NCBI RefSeq assembly: GCF_000004075.3
Contig: NC_026657.2
Span: 11,222,001-11,286,000 of the forward strand
Length of the DNA: 64,000 bases
Direction: 5' to 3'
Source of the DNA: Cucumis sativus
Taxonomy: Eukaryota > Streptophyta > Magnoliopsida > Cucurbitales > Cucurbitaceae
The notes beneath the pieces were generated by a model, which did not search any database, was not told where the DNA came from, and worked only from the letters and a program-made list of their open reading frames with translations. The position numbers and the translations under genes are program-made. The number at the start of each line of letters is the position of its first letter. The stretch's first letter is position 1. Below are positions 1-11,620 of this stretch, in pieces.

Positions 1-2665
1 GTATTAGAGGGTATTTAAATCAATTATGAGGAGATAAAAATTGAAGAATCTGCAGTAGCAGCAACTGAGTACTTTTTTAATGAATAACCGAACTTTTATT
101 GGGAACAAATGACAGAAGCAACTGCGAGTCAGTTGATTCCTATCAACAATTAAACAACTCAGTTTTAATTGTTTAACCTCAATGATAGAAAGTGCATACA
201 CAATTTTACTGTCTTTGTTAAACGCCAATCCCTTGCAGCACAGCTGTCTCCAAAATGGTATGGGGCCCACTAGAATTAATTTAAACCTCCTTAATACAGC
301 TGTTAATGAACCAATTAGAGAGAGAAACAAAGATAAAGCCCCCTTAATTACTACCAAGAGTAATAACGTTTTACCCTCCACAGTAATTAAGGATTCAGCC
401 ACTCCTAAACAGCTGCCAATCTCTGAATCGGCCACTGCAATTCCTTTCGCATTCTGCCCCGGGGCCCACTAAGAATCTGGTATCTCCAACAAGTTTAATT
501 CATCCAAAGGAGGTAAAACCTTTCAAGCACTGAAAATCCTTAAACACTACATCCGAAAGCAAACCTCTTTCAACAACTTATGAACAGCCCTCTTAAAATC
601 TGAACTGAATGGTTTTTGCTCCCTCAAAGTTCCAATTTCTGCTCCTTCATAGATCCATCGCACAGAGCCATCCATCTTGGGAAAAAAAAACCCGATCTCC
701 TGGAGGTGTGCAGCCCCAAAACTCAGTTCTCTGATGGTTTCATCAGATCAGTATCTATAGGCTCCCCTACCAAGTCTTTTCATTATTCCCAACTCCCCAA
801 CCTCAACACTAACGTAACTTTATTGCAAGGTTCCCCCTATCATATTATCAATTCATCTGAGAAGCATCTTGCTGAGGCTATAGACTCTCCTTTCAGAGTC
901 AGCAGTGAAGATTCAGTGGGTTTTCTAGGGGATTTTGATCATAAAATTACAGCAAAGATAGAAGAGGCCGACCTTACTGCACAATTTGATGAAACTGTCA
1001 TCCCCCCTTTTAAAGTTCCCTCGAAATTGCCTAAAGACCTGCTGTCTTTAGTCAGTGATTGTGGCATAATTCTGGTCTAAGGGGTCAGCTTACTATCTTC
1101 ATTCACTCAACCCCATGAAGATTATTTCTTGGAACACAAGGGGCCTAAAAGATACCTCCAAGAGAGCAGCCCTCAAAAAATTCATAAAAAATTGCAATCT
1201 GGACATTGTCTTGATTCAAGAATCCAAAATGGAAGCTATCAATGCAGTCTTTATAAAATCACTATGGAGCTCTAGAGATATTGGTTGGAACTTTTGCATT
1301 CTAATCCAAAATGGAAGCTATCAGTGCAGTCTTTATGAAATCTCTATGTTAACAAAGCTTCTTGCAAATAATATTGCATTTAGTTGCCAATTGGCACTCT
1401 TTTTGTAATCACCTTTAGGTGCTTGGAGTTTCCCCTTATTTCATTTTTATAAATGAAATGTTTGTTTCTTACAAAAAAGAAAAAGAAAAAAAAGGGGGGG
1501 ATCCAGTCACCCCCATGGAAGAAGGTGAGCTTGGCATCATTAGCATTCAACATAAAAACAAACCTCTTTTGGCCTGGTGGATTTGGAGAGTTAATAATGA
1601 AATCGATGCTTTGTAAAGAAAAGCAATTGCCATTAAGAATGGTTCAATTCACTTTGACCAACAACCCAGGATCTCAACCATCTTATCATCAAAGGGTCCT
1701 CAATTGCTTTAAAAGTACTGTTTACAGCAACATCACCTTTAAGGTCAGCAGTGGTACCCATACGCAATGCTAGTAATAGGATTTTGAAGGATGATTTCCC
1801 ATCTTTATTTGCTCCTACTCTCAATAAAGATGCTGCCATCACTGACTTTTGGCATTCTGAATCAGCAACATGAGACCTCAAGCTTAAGAGGCACCTCACA
1901 GAGGCTGAAATTAATGAATAGGCAAGGCTTTCATATATGCTCACTGACAGTAATGATTTGGTGCTTTGAAACTCAGACCATAATGGATTCTCCACAAAAT
2001 CTTTGGCCAGAACTTTGTTAGCCATGGAGTTCAATGCAAAGAATCTTCATACAAATTGATCTAAACTGGAAAGTATCCCAAATCCCAAAGAATTTAAATC
2101 ATACTCATGGGAATTTGGCCACCTATGACTCCCAACACTAATGACAAGCTTCAACAAAGAACTACAGGTATCTCTATGTTGTCTCGTGTTGTATTATGAA
2201 CACTGTGCGCCCAGAAACTCGCAGCCACCTCTTTGTCTCGTACTCCTTTGCAAGATCTTTATGGTATTATATCACTTAAGTTTTGTTTTGACTGGTCAAT
2301 AACATTACCAACGGATCTTTGGACTCAAATTAAATATTATTCTCCTTGGACATTCCCACAAGAATGGAAAGAGACTCTTTGGCTTAACTTTACATGGGCC
2401 ATCATACAGTCATTACAGCATGAAAGGAACTTGGGCATCTTTACAAATACATTACAGCTGTAGGACTTTGAATCTTTTACTTCTTGTGTTACTTACACTG
2501 CGCTTAATTGGTATAAATGGTTTTTCCCTTCTGTAATTTAGGCTTAAGCTCTCCTATAGCCCAATGAAAATGTTTTTTGTCATTGAATAGGAACCTCATT
2601 TGTAATTTATTTAACCAATGAAATTCTTTGATCACTATCCAAAAGAAGAAGAAGAAGAAAAAAGT
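1..2665 (+). mobile_element. Decayed, nested LINE (L1-type non-LTR retrotransposon)
   Basis: Several pieces of a plant L1-type LINE lie in order on the + strand. 616-1080 is an open frame ending just before ORF2 and probably is the end of ORF1. At 1115 ORF2 starts with MKIISWNTRGL, the usual opening of the endonuclease domain, and LDIVLIQESK follows. After about 1270 the frame is lost. 1640-1970 in broken frames resembles the ORF2 C-terminal part (a segment with FPSLFAPTLNKDA and LKRHLTEAEINEW), and 2233-2463 resembles the last ORF2 residues. The 3' end is at 2500-2665, with an AAG-rich tail. A second LINE-like 3' tail at 1400-1497 (ATAAATGAAATGTTTG then an A-rich run) suggests a nested, 5'-truncated copy. 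The reverse transcriptase core is missing. 1-615 shows no recognisable coding sequence and is included by position only. Confidence 0.7.
1221..1342 (+). repeat. 40-bp direct duplication inside the LINE
   Basis: The 40 bases at 1221-1260 recur at 1303-1342 with two substitutions, offset by 82 bases. They lie just after the endonuclease start, where the ORF2 frame breaks down. The copy is internal to the element and is not a target-site duplication. Confidence 0.85.
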
Positions 2666-2679
2666 TGAAAGAGAGAAAG

Positions 2680-3938
2680 AAAGATACCACAATAGACAGC
2701 ATTCCTATGCCCCCGTAGCCTCTTTATGTTTTGCATTTTCTGAACCATTGTCGATGGCTTAGCAATTGCATAACATGCTGCACGTACAGAAGGCGCACGT
2801 TGATGTCGGGAGAAACCACCTCCAATTTCTCTCAAACTTAATCCACGAACAGAATCAGCTTTCATATGAGGCCAACGCATATGTGCTGGGGGACCACTTG
2901 GTTTGCTAACTCCTTCATGTTTATCATCTGAGAATCAGGAATTTTCCGGGGAAAAAATGAACAATAACTCCACAAAGCAAAAGATAGAATAGTAGTCTAG
3001 AACTTCCACTAAAATAATTGGATCAGGCAGAGAAACAGCATAAGAAAGCATTGTTGGTATTATAACCTAAGTCTTCACTAATAATCTCCAAAATCCCAGT
3101 ACACTGTATAATATAACAACAGATTGACAAGGAAAAGGTGCAAGCAACTATCACTTACAGCTCAAAAGTGAAAATGTGCCCGTTCCCAATAATGTAGGCA
3201 CATCAGCAGCATTTGGAGCAATTCCACCACTCATACCTCTAGATGGAGGGGCCTTGTTAAGTATCAATTGCTTCAAAAGTTTTATCAGGTGATTCTTATC
3301 GACATGGGGATACCTTTAAGGGTAACAACAACATAATAATAATTATACCACGGAAGGCTACAAAAAGTAACATTACAAGATAGATTTACTTTTGTATGTG
3401 TTGAATCAAATTGAATAATGAACAACGGAAGAAGCAAGTACCAAATGCACAGATTTTTCTTCCCTTTTGTTTCTCAGTTATGTAATAGGATTTTCATTAG
3501 TAATCTTGAGGCAAAAATACCACCACCACCCCACCCCCAAAGAAAAGCTACAAAAGAAGGAAGGCACAAGTGTTTAGCAAGAAGAGCATACCTCTCCACT
3601 AAGTGTTGGTAACTTAATGGAAATGACAAGCCATCGTCATTTTCATGGCCACTATGCACCCCATTTCTTGAATACCATGCATGATATCGTCGGGGTAAAA
3701 GCTGGTGTTCAAAAAGCTCATCCCACAGAAGCCCACAAGTTCTAAGACATGGCCCAGATGAAAGAAAGTGCATAATAAGAAAATATACTTCTCTGGGGTC
3801 AATTTCTACATCAGGCTCCAACGTCCGATTTGTCTCAGGTTCTTCAAATTGAGTTTGTTCGTGCAACTTAATGGGAAAACTTGAATGTTTCAGGTTAATT
3901 GAAGGTGTAGAACCACAAACAAACTTTCGAAGAGCCAT
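2680..3938 (-). CDS. BRWD/PHIP-like WD40-bromodomain protein, N-terminal exons only
   Basis: Three exons read on the minus strand join in frame: 3592-3938, 3159-3313 and about 2688-2927. The product opens MALRKFV and carries EVYFLIMHFLSSGP, HQLLPRRYHAWYSRNG, PNAADVPTLLGTG, RWPHMKAD, VRGLSLREIGGGFSRH and IKRLRGHRNAVYC. This is the conserved N-terminal region of plant PHIP/BRWD-like proteins, nuclear chromatin proteins that continue with WD40 repeats and a bromodomain. Only about 250 of the family's roughly 1,600 or more residues are here. The frame stops matching the family at 2680, beside the 3' tail of the LINE. Either GTATCT at 2682-2687 is a splice donor and the LINE sits in an intron, or the LINE interrupted the exon after GIF. 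The acceptor at about 3953 shows that the leader is spliced. An in-frame ATG three codons upstream (3947) could be the start instead. Confidence 0.72.
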
Positions 3939-4319
3939 ATTAGTCATAAAACCTACAAGTAGAAAAAAAAACAAAATTTTCACCAATAAAAATCTCAAGA
4001 TCAAATACTTAGTTAAATCAACATTCTTTTTTATAGGAAACAGTAAGCATGTATCAATATGATGAAATATAACACAAAAGAACTTCCTACTAGATAACTA
4101 TTTACAAAAAGTAACTTCACTTTTTTATTTGTGGTGGTAGATAAACTATAGTTACAAAAAGGAGGAAATAACTTGCTTTGAGTGATAGCTAAAAGAGATG
4201 TGGATTCACTAAAATAACTAAAGTCACAATATTTATCCATGGTGTACGTTGTGTTCCAACCAAAGATTTCAAATGGAAGCAAAAACATTAAAAAAAATAA
4301 AAAACCAGTGAAACATTGT

Positions 4320-4462
4320 TGAAAAAAAAAAAAAAAATTATAATAGCAATAGTAATAATATAACAGGAGAAATATTAAACAAAAAGTGAAGTGGGGTAAT
4401 CGAACCTTTAACCTCTGATAGTACAAACTTTATGTCACTTGAGCTACGGTCATTTTGGCAAC
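4320..4462 (-). mobile_element. tRNA-derived SINE remnant (copy 1)
   Basis: Read on the minus strand, 4446-4436 is TAGCTCAAGTG, a full match to the pol III A-box (TRGYNNARNNG). About 30 bases on comes GGTTCGATTACC (4406-4395), close to the B-box. This spacing is that of a tRNA-like SINE head. A long A/T run at 4323-4337 may mark its tail. The element lies in the upstream/leader region of the BRWD-like gene, in the same orientation. Confidence 0.5.
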
Positions 4463-4504
4463 AAGAGAGATATTACAACTAGCATAGGACATGATATCTT
4501 TCGT

Positions 4505-4830
4505 TTGGCTTAATATTTAGTCTTCTTTTTCTTTTTAACAAAAATAATTTTTTCATTGATAAATGAAATGATCGAAAATGTATTCAAAGATACAAACTCC
4601 CCAAGGAAGTGAAAAGACAACAAATCATCAAATAACAAACGTAACTCTAAATATTATAAGAGTCTAAAAATAACCTTGTTTGGTCTTAAAGCTCTAAAGT
4701 TATCTAGAAGGTGACCCCCACAACTTTGAAATAAAGAATATTTCTTCATGCCCATGGTTGATCCTCCACCTGAGGAACTCTCAAGTGACCATCTAGTAAT
4801 ATAATAAAATCACAACCAATGCACTAAGGG
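4505..4830 (-). mobile_element. 5'-truncated LINE 3' end in the BRWD-like upstream region
   Basis: On the minus strand the segment ends with CATTTCATTTATCAATGAAA followed by an A-rich tail (KEEP-like AAAAAGAAAAAGAAG pattern at 4505-4550), which is how plant LINE copies end. No ORF2 coding sequence is left. A possible target-site duplication, TATTTAG, lies on both sides (near 4512 and 4832) but is short. A 10-bp inverted pair, ACCATCTAGT and ACTAGATGGT, lies at about 4785 and 4878. Confidence 0.35.
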
Positions 4831-7709
4831 GGTATTTAGCCTTTTGAACAAATTAAACTGAAAAAACCATCAACAAACTAGATGGTACTTTAAAAAAATT
4901 GAAAATAAAATAAAGTCCAAATTTGCACTCTTCCCCAATAAACTCCAACTTCACTTCTTCATCCTCTATAAACGCTCATTCCCTCTCAAGTGTAATTTTC
5001 TTACTTCGGCTTCTGTAATCACGGTCATGCCCATATGAATTCCTTCTCCTAAAACATCTTCCTCAAATACCTCCTCTTTCTCTGTTGAACTTTTGGCCAT
5101 TCAGCAAAAAAAACCTCTCAATCTATGTCCCACTCAAGCAAACCGATGAAGAAAAATTGGAGAAGAAAGCATTACTGTCAACCCGTATGGAGTAAGTTAA
5201 TAAAAAAGTGTCCCATGTCCTCCAGTTCTCTCGCAACTGATCAAAGGCAATTAATTCAAAGCTCTTGAAGAGGAAAATCATATTGGGCGATAAGCGATGT
5301 GTGAGCAAGCACACGAACGTGCGAGAGATGGAGACAATAACCCAGTTAGCAGTAAGACTAGTGCCGTTCTAGTCTACTCTTGCTCAATGCTCATCTAATT
5401 TCACAAAGCGTACAAGGAAACAACAAAGCCAAAGTGAACGTGAACCGCATACCAAAGTAATAAATCGGAAAAAACCAAAACCCAGACCTACTGAACTGAA
5501 GGAGTCATGGAATTCATCCAGATGGTGAGTCCCAGAAACTCAGAAACTCTTTTCTCCACCTTTGAAATCCAGACCTCTCAAAATCCATTGTGCATCTCTA
5601 TTCCATAAACTCTAATTCAGTTTTATTGAAACTCCCCACATGACAAATTAACTAAAAAAGAAGTAACATATACAATTTCATCATACCAAATTTTAAAAAC
5701 ATACCCACAAAAAAAAAAAAAAAAAAAAGCCCTACACAATATTCAAAACATTTGCGAACACCCAAAACGACTACCATTAAATAAGTACCTTCAATGGGGT
5801 TAGCTACAAATTCCCAACAAAAATTGTACGGTGGACAACTGCATCTTTAGCTTCTGAGATTGAACGACTGTGCTGGATATGGATCAAGAAACTGAATAAA
5901 GAATTGAAGTGATGAGATATCGTGAGAATGCGATTGAAAACTATGGAGTGTGGGCGAGGATGGAAATTATAGGTTTAGATTCTTGAAGGGAGCTCCAAAT
6001 TTTTCATTGAGAATTTCTGTGAGAGTTCATTCTTCTTCTATTTTCTTTTTTTCTTTTTCCTTTTTTTCCTTTTTTTTTCTTTTTTTTTTTTTCTCTTTTT
6101 TCCCTTCAGTCTACAGGAAGACGAGCAAATACAAAAAAAAACAGCGAGACGAATAAAAAGGAAATGAGAGCAGAATAGAGAATCGAACGAAGCGTTTTGA
6201 AGTTTACAACAATCCCTTCTCCCCAACTTAATTGACGAAAATATTTTTTTATATCGTACTTAAAATAAAACCACAATCTATCCGACGTCGTTTTATTGTT
6301 TCAGACGACGCCGTTTCGATTTTTTCTCTTTAAAACTGAATCGGCGGGATTAATTACCTAATTTAAATCATGCGTCAAAGAAAAAAGATCGGTTCAGATA
6401 TAAAATATTGAGTTTTTCTTTTTCTTTAATGGAATAGAGTCCCCCAATATATATATCGAGATTTTCTTTTTAACAATATAGTAAAATTGAAGTTTTTACT
6501 TTCAAGATTATAATCTACATTTTTTTATGTTCTTTTAAATAAAAGTTTTATAGAATAATCTACTCATTCTTAAATAGAAAAATCTCCGTTTTGTTTTATT
6601 TATAAAATAAATAAATTTCATTGAATTATTATATCTCACAAAATGGTCTAAAATAATTATAAAAAAATAAACACCAAAACTAATTCTACTTATAAACAAT
6701 TAGATTTATAATTCGTGTTAAAGTTTAAAAGAGCGTAGAGTGAATTATTATAGTATGTGTTTCCAGTGCATATCATTATAGTTTAAATTATTATAATATA
6801 TGTTTGAAGAACTAAGAAATAGTGAGATGGAAACGTGAGGAATAGTGAAATATACGATAGATGGAGGTTAAAGAATAGTGAAATAAGGAGTGATAAATTG
6901 GATAAATAAGAAATACAAAAAAGTATAATAGTCTTAGTCTTGAAATTATGATAATTCTTGAGATAAACATAGAGTATACTCTTCTTCGTTATTTGAGAGT
7001 CCAACTGTCCCTAAAATTATACTATATTATATCGATATTTTAATTTATTTAACTATAAATGTTCAATGATTTATGTCTTTAATTAATTAAAAAAAATTAT
7101 AGATTTTTGTTTAGGCGAGGTTATTTGATATACAAATATAAACAATTAAAAAAACGTTTTTCCGAATTAATTAAATCGAAAAACATTATTAGGGCGACAT
7201 AAATCCAAATAGATTTACTTATACGTTGCATTTTAAATATAATAAAATTCCTATAATTCGTGACAAACTTAAATGGTTACGATTTTTTTTGTAATACAAT
7301 AGTATATGTGTTGTTTTTATTAGTATTTCCATCCATTCTCCATGAGACATACTAAAAGTAGTAGTTATAAGAATTGTTAAATCACGTTTGTTATTTGTAA
7401 AATTACTCATAGGGTATCTATAATTGTTCAAATTATATTTTAATGATATGAATTGCATTTAAATGTACCGGATTGATTTAAAATAATTTAAACGATGTTT
7501 AAAAACCTGTTTTAGAAACGATAATAATAATTTTAACTATTTTGAAATATCATTATATTCACTAATTTGATATTTAGTGAAACTTAAAAAACACTCTCAC
7601 ACGACCATGAGGATGGTGGTTAATATTGGTAAGTTACAATTACACGATACCGAATAAATGTTAAAATCAATTTGTCAAACTTTGTAGAATTTTGATCACC
7701 AAACATTTA

Positions 7710-8021
7710 GGGGTGTTTGTGGCAATGAGTGAATTAGTATAGTATTGGTTATCATAGTCTGATTAAAATAGTTTGTGTTTGGAGTGTTGGTTATTTTAAT
7801 TTGAATTATAGTAGTATATGTTTGGTGGGTAGATTACTTTAACTTGATGAGAAAATAATATATATTATAGCAAGTAATAATTAAAAAAAACAATGATCGT
7901 CAAATAGTAAAAACTGTATGCCAATAGTAAATACAACAGCAAATTGAGGGTCACTAGTTAATTAGAAACTTTTAAATAGTATGGTTATTATAATCCTATA
8001 TAATATTTGCCCTAAAACCCC
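7710..8021. mobile_element. PIF/Harbinger-type (Tourist-like) MITE
   Basis: A 312-bp non-coding element is bounded by imperfect terminal inverted repeats: GGGGTGTTTGTGGCAA at the left and, inverted, GGGGTTTTAGGGCAAA at the right. Both ends are flanked by TTA (7707-7709 and 8022-8024), the target-site duplication expected of PIF/Harbinger elements. It has no transposase frame and would be non-autonomous. Confidence 0.65.
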
Positions 8022-8099
8022 TTAGTGATAAATTTTGAAACTTCGAACTTATACCATCGTGATAGATAATAAGAATGAAGTTTGAGTTGCAGTGAATGA

Positions 8100-8560
8100 T
8101 AACGAATAACCAAAATCTACTTGTAAGATGGTGCCTCTCAAAGTGAACCTTTCAGCTCATGAGAATTAGGATGTTTATGAATTTGCCGAGTCTCCTTTAA
8201 CGTAGATGATCACGATTCCTACTTTTTGAAGCACGTGTGTTCTTAAAGCTTTGCTCAATCGGTCTACAAGGGTCCCAAACATGTTAATGTTGCCTTAAAC
8301 GAGGTTGAAAACAACTATCCTTGATCCAAAAGGTCTTGAAGTGATTAGTTTGTTGAAGGAGGAAGTTGGGGGCCTTGTGGAGGTCTTTAAAATTGCAAAT
8401 AACATTATTTTAGGTTCAAATCAAAATATTGTGCATGTTGTGTATTCGTTTTGCAACGATTGTTGAACACTCTTTTGTTCAAGTTTGGTACGAGATAGCA
8501 AGGAATGTAAATTTGAGAGGGTATTCTTACGTAGAATATGATGATGTAATTTGAATTTTG
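8100..8560 (+). pseudogene. Possible degenerate coding remnant, unidentified
   Basis: This stretch is less A+T-rich than its surroundings and reads as protein-like in broken + frames, for example a run containing GLEVISLLKEEVGGLVEVFK near 8333-8392, with stops and frame changes on either side. I do not recognise the family. It may be a decayed gene fragment or chance. Confidence 0.2.
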
Positions 8561-10008
8561 GTTTTTCTGGTTGGTCACCATCTGCTATAAAACATGGACA
8601 ACCCTTGCAACTGTGTTTTTTTCCAAAATAAACAGAAGTTCACATTAAATAACAAATTTATAAGGAATACAAAACTAGTCGTAAACAATGAACTAATTCT
8701 AGTGGGGATGATAGAAAACTCACTATCACCCATTCCTACTGAACCACATCGAACCAACACCGCTAAAAAATATTACTAGGCGATCTAGAGACATCTGTAA
8801 AACTACCGATAACCCTTTTAACATCAAATTTCCAATCTATTTGAGAATAGTGCTCAATGATTTACCAATTAATATTTTATTTTAAAAATGCACATAGAGA
8901 TAGAGTAAATAAATAAATATACATTTATAACCAACTAGTGAGTAACACGTGGTATGCACGTTAATTGTTTATTTCATTTAACTAAATATAAATAGAGCAA
9001 TTAATTACACAAATTCTACGAAGTTGTATTTATTTACCCATTGTTTTTTAAAATACATTTTTGAGCTTCATTTCTTGATAGATTTATTATCCAAGACTTG
9101 TTAATGCATGTGTATAAAATCGAATGAACTAAAAGAGATAAAAAAATTGATAGTATGATGATGAAGCAATCAATTCAATTAAACTTTAGATCAATTAGTA
9201 GTTTTTTTTTTATATATATACATGTATTAGTTACCCATCAACATTGATTTGATTATTCTTTCGATATTTGTGCTAATTTTTATACATTTATGTATTTATA
9301 ACCTATTTAATAAGTATAATTATTTAACAAAATTCTCAAAAATTATAATTAGTTATTGTTTTGAAATTTAATAATTAAATTTAAATGAAGGTATACTATT
9401 CAAATAGAGAAAACAATTTATGGTGAACACATTTTACATATTTCCATTAAAAAAACACACTTAATTACAAAGCAATAATTTAAATCGGAAAAATCTAGTT
9501 ATTTGGCATTGTCCTATCACTTTGTTTTTTTTCTTTGGAAATAATGTTTACTAGTTCTCTTTTAGTCTCACACTTTTACATTATTCATACTTGAATCCTC
9601 AACAATTTATTTGCATATTTTTTATTTGGTTGATTGCTTGCTCTTAGACATCACAAATTTTCATTTAAACTCGTTTAATGACTAATTTCTTCACATCTTT
9701 AACTTTTTGTTGTGAACATGAATAGAAAATTAAAAAAAAAAATGAAATATTTATACCAAAGATGTAAAAGGGAAAGATAATTTGAATGGTTGAAACAAAT
9801 ACAAAATAGTCGATACGATAGAATGAAATATGAATAGATAGGAGATAAAGAGATGCCAATGACTTTAGAGATATAATTACTTGAAAAGAAAAAGTTAAAA
9901 TTTTAATATCTAGACATTTACTAATAACTAATGACCAAAATAGGAAACAAACAAATTTACTTACAAGAAGGACAAAATTGAAAGTTTTTCTCATCCATAC
10001 ATATATTG

Positions 10009-10100
10009 TGTTTAATACTATAAAAGTAAATGTTAACTAATTAGTATTGATATATTATGTTTAATACTATAAAAGTAAGTGTTAACTAATTAGTATCGTT
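10009..10100. repeat. Tandem duplication, 49-bp unit
   Basis: TTTAATACTATAAAAGTAA, followed by TGTTAACTAATTAGTAT, occurs twice back to back (from about 10011 and about 10060) with few differences. Confidence 0.75.
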
Positions 10101-10894
10101 AAATTATCAACTAAACTAATATAAAATTTGAAGTATTTGCCCAAGTTATTTCAAAAGGATTAATTTTCAAATTTCATATAACTTCGAGAGTGATTAGGCG
10201 TTAGGTGTTGAACTTTCATATACTAAATGTATAGGCAATAAAAGTGAGAAACTCTCATACTTTAGTAATTTTAGAAGTGAAATTAAAAAAGAGAGAGAAT
10301 TGAATGTTGAGTCATAAATACAAACAAAAGATAAAAGTAAACGAAACAATGGATATTAGTGTAAATAAGTAGGCAAAACTTTGGATAATGGATATTGAAC
10401 ATCTTTGAGTTTTGAGTAACTTTAACAAAATTATATTACCTAAGACATATATATCAATTGAGATATTTAAGCTTTGATATCTAAAAATAAAATGACAATT
10501 CATATTTACCACTTACGAAAATTTCCTTAAAAATAGTCGTCATAATTATATATAATAAATTAAAATAAAATTATAGATTTAATCCAATTTTTTTAACCTT
10601 TATCTATTTAGCTCATAAAATTTTGAATTTTGTCAATTTGGCACATAAATTTCTAAAGATATTTTAATCTCATAAAATTTTAAAAGTATTTTAACTATCT
10701 CTAAATTTCAATATTTTGAAGCAAGAAATAAAATTTTGTGTATAACAAAAAAAATATAAAATTATAATTTTGTGTATTTGTTATATCTGGATTAAATTTT
10801 AAGATTTAAAGTTTACATTTGAAAAATTATTAAAACTTTGTTTAGTAATATTTAAATTTAAAATTAAAATTAACGAATAAGTTTATAAATGACG

Positions 10895-11173
10895 AATATC
10901 AATTTTAACCCTAAACTTAGGTGTTGTATCAATTTAAACTCTAAATTAATAATAGTATCAATTTAAGAGTTTTTATTTTTCTCTGTCTTCTTTGGATTTT
11001 TCTTGTTCTTATAAGGCTCTCTTATAATTGAAGAGTTTAAATTAACGCAGTTAAAAAAAGTAAAGAGTAGGATGGATACATTTGGTAAGATTTAAAGACT
11101 AATTTGATATAATCATTAGTATAAAAATTAAATTGATATAACTCAAAATTGAGTGTTTAAATTGATATTTTTT
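10895..11173. mobile_element. MITE with long TATCAATTTAA-type inverted repeats
   Basis: The left end (10895-10975) reads AATATCAATTTTAACCC and repeats TATCAATTTAA further in. The right end (about 11100-11173), inverted, reads AATATCAATTTAAACACTC with the same internal repeats. This is a small non-autonomous inverted-repeat element; I cannot name its superfamily. Confidence 0.5.
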
Positions 11174-11377
11174 TAAATAGTAGTAATAATAATTTATATT
11201 TTAGAACGATCAAATCAAGTGCGTGTAAACTGGTCCGAATATTCGATGATATAAAAAAAAAATTACAATTTTTTTTTTTACAATTTAGGATAACTAATTT
11301 CAAAGAGTAGTTTGTTAATTTTAATTTTAACCGGAGAAAAACAACATGAAAATATCAAGTAACTTTTTTTCTATGAA

Positions 11378-11396
11378 CCAATAGACATAGAACACG
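11378..11396 (+). promoter_or_regulatory. ERSE-I (ER stress response element) before UBC32
   Basis: CCAAT (11378-11382) is followed after exactly ten bases by CACG (11393-11396). This is the spacing of ERSE-I, CCAAT-N10-CACG, which NF-Y and ER-stress bZIP factors such as bZIP28 bind. It lies about 225 bases before the UBC32 start codon. Confidence 0.6.
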
Positions 11397-11415
11397 TCAA
11401 CAAACAATCAAAGAA

Positions 11416-11424
11416 TGACGTGGC
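11416..11424 (+). promoter_or_regulatory. UPRE-type element TGACGTGGC before UBC32
   Basis: TGACGTGG matches the plant unfolded-protein response element (TGACGTGR) recognised by bZIP60/bZIP28. It lies about 200 bases before the start codon and 20 bases after the ERSE-I. The ERSE-I CACG also opens a reverse TGACGTG (11393-11399), so two such cores occur within 31 bases. Confidence 0.6.
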
Positions 11425-11620
11425 GCGTCAATACGCAATATGTTTGTTTCGCTCCCCTTCTTCCTCCGTGCCAATAAATTGCGACTGCCTGGCTTTGATT
11501 ATCGATTCAAATCCTCTCGTTTGGTTCCGGAGATTGCTTCTTTTCCGATCAAGTAATTTTGTAGTCTCGTGATCGGTGGTGGTTGCAGTCGGATCGGATC
11601 TGCGATTGAATTGAGAAGCT

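Larger units (their letters stand above)
5951..11370. other. Gene-poor A+T-rich spacer
   Basis: A pyrimidine-rich run at 6036-6105 lies near the probable 5' end of the BRWD-like gene. Beyond it I see no supported gene. The spacer holds a Harbinger-type MITE (7710-8021), a second MITE (10895-11173), a 49-bp tandem duplication (about 10009-10100) and a less A+T-rich, gene-like but stop-ridden stretch at about 8100-8560. 6720-7010 has wording similar to the interior of the 7710 MITE and may be a decayed relative. The other open frames are short, A+T-driven and unlike any family I know. Confidence 0.6.

Noticed and set aside
1633..2034. 133-codon open frame on the minus strand
   Set aside because: The opposite strand carries the worn ORF2 C-terminal LINE sequence; the frame is its shadow.
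4866..4879. ACCATCAACAAACT, matching part of miR827
   Set aside because: The first seven bases of the miRNA do not match. The nearby 10-bp inverted pair does not place this sequence in a proper precursor stem.
5984..5996. TGAAGGGAGCTCC, matching the 3' part of miR159/miR319
   Set aside because: No partner arm capable of forming the long miR319/159 hairpin is found in the preceding 200 bases or just after it, and the 5' half does not match.
5950..6226. Open frames over the pyrimidine-rich tract (both strands)
   Set aside because: They are low-complexity Ser/Phe or Lys runs produced by the homopolymer tract.
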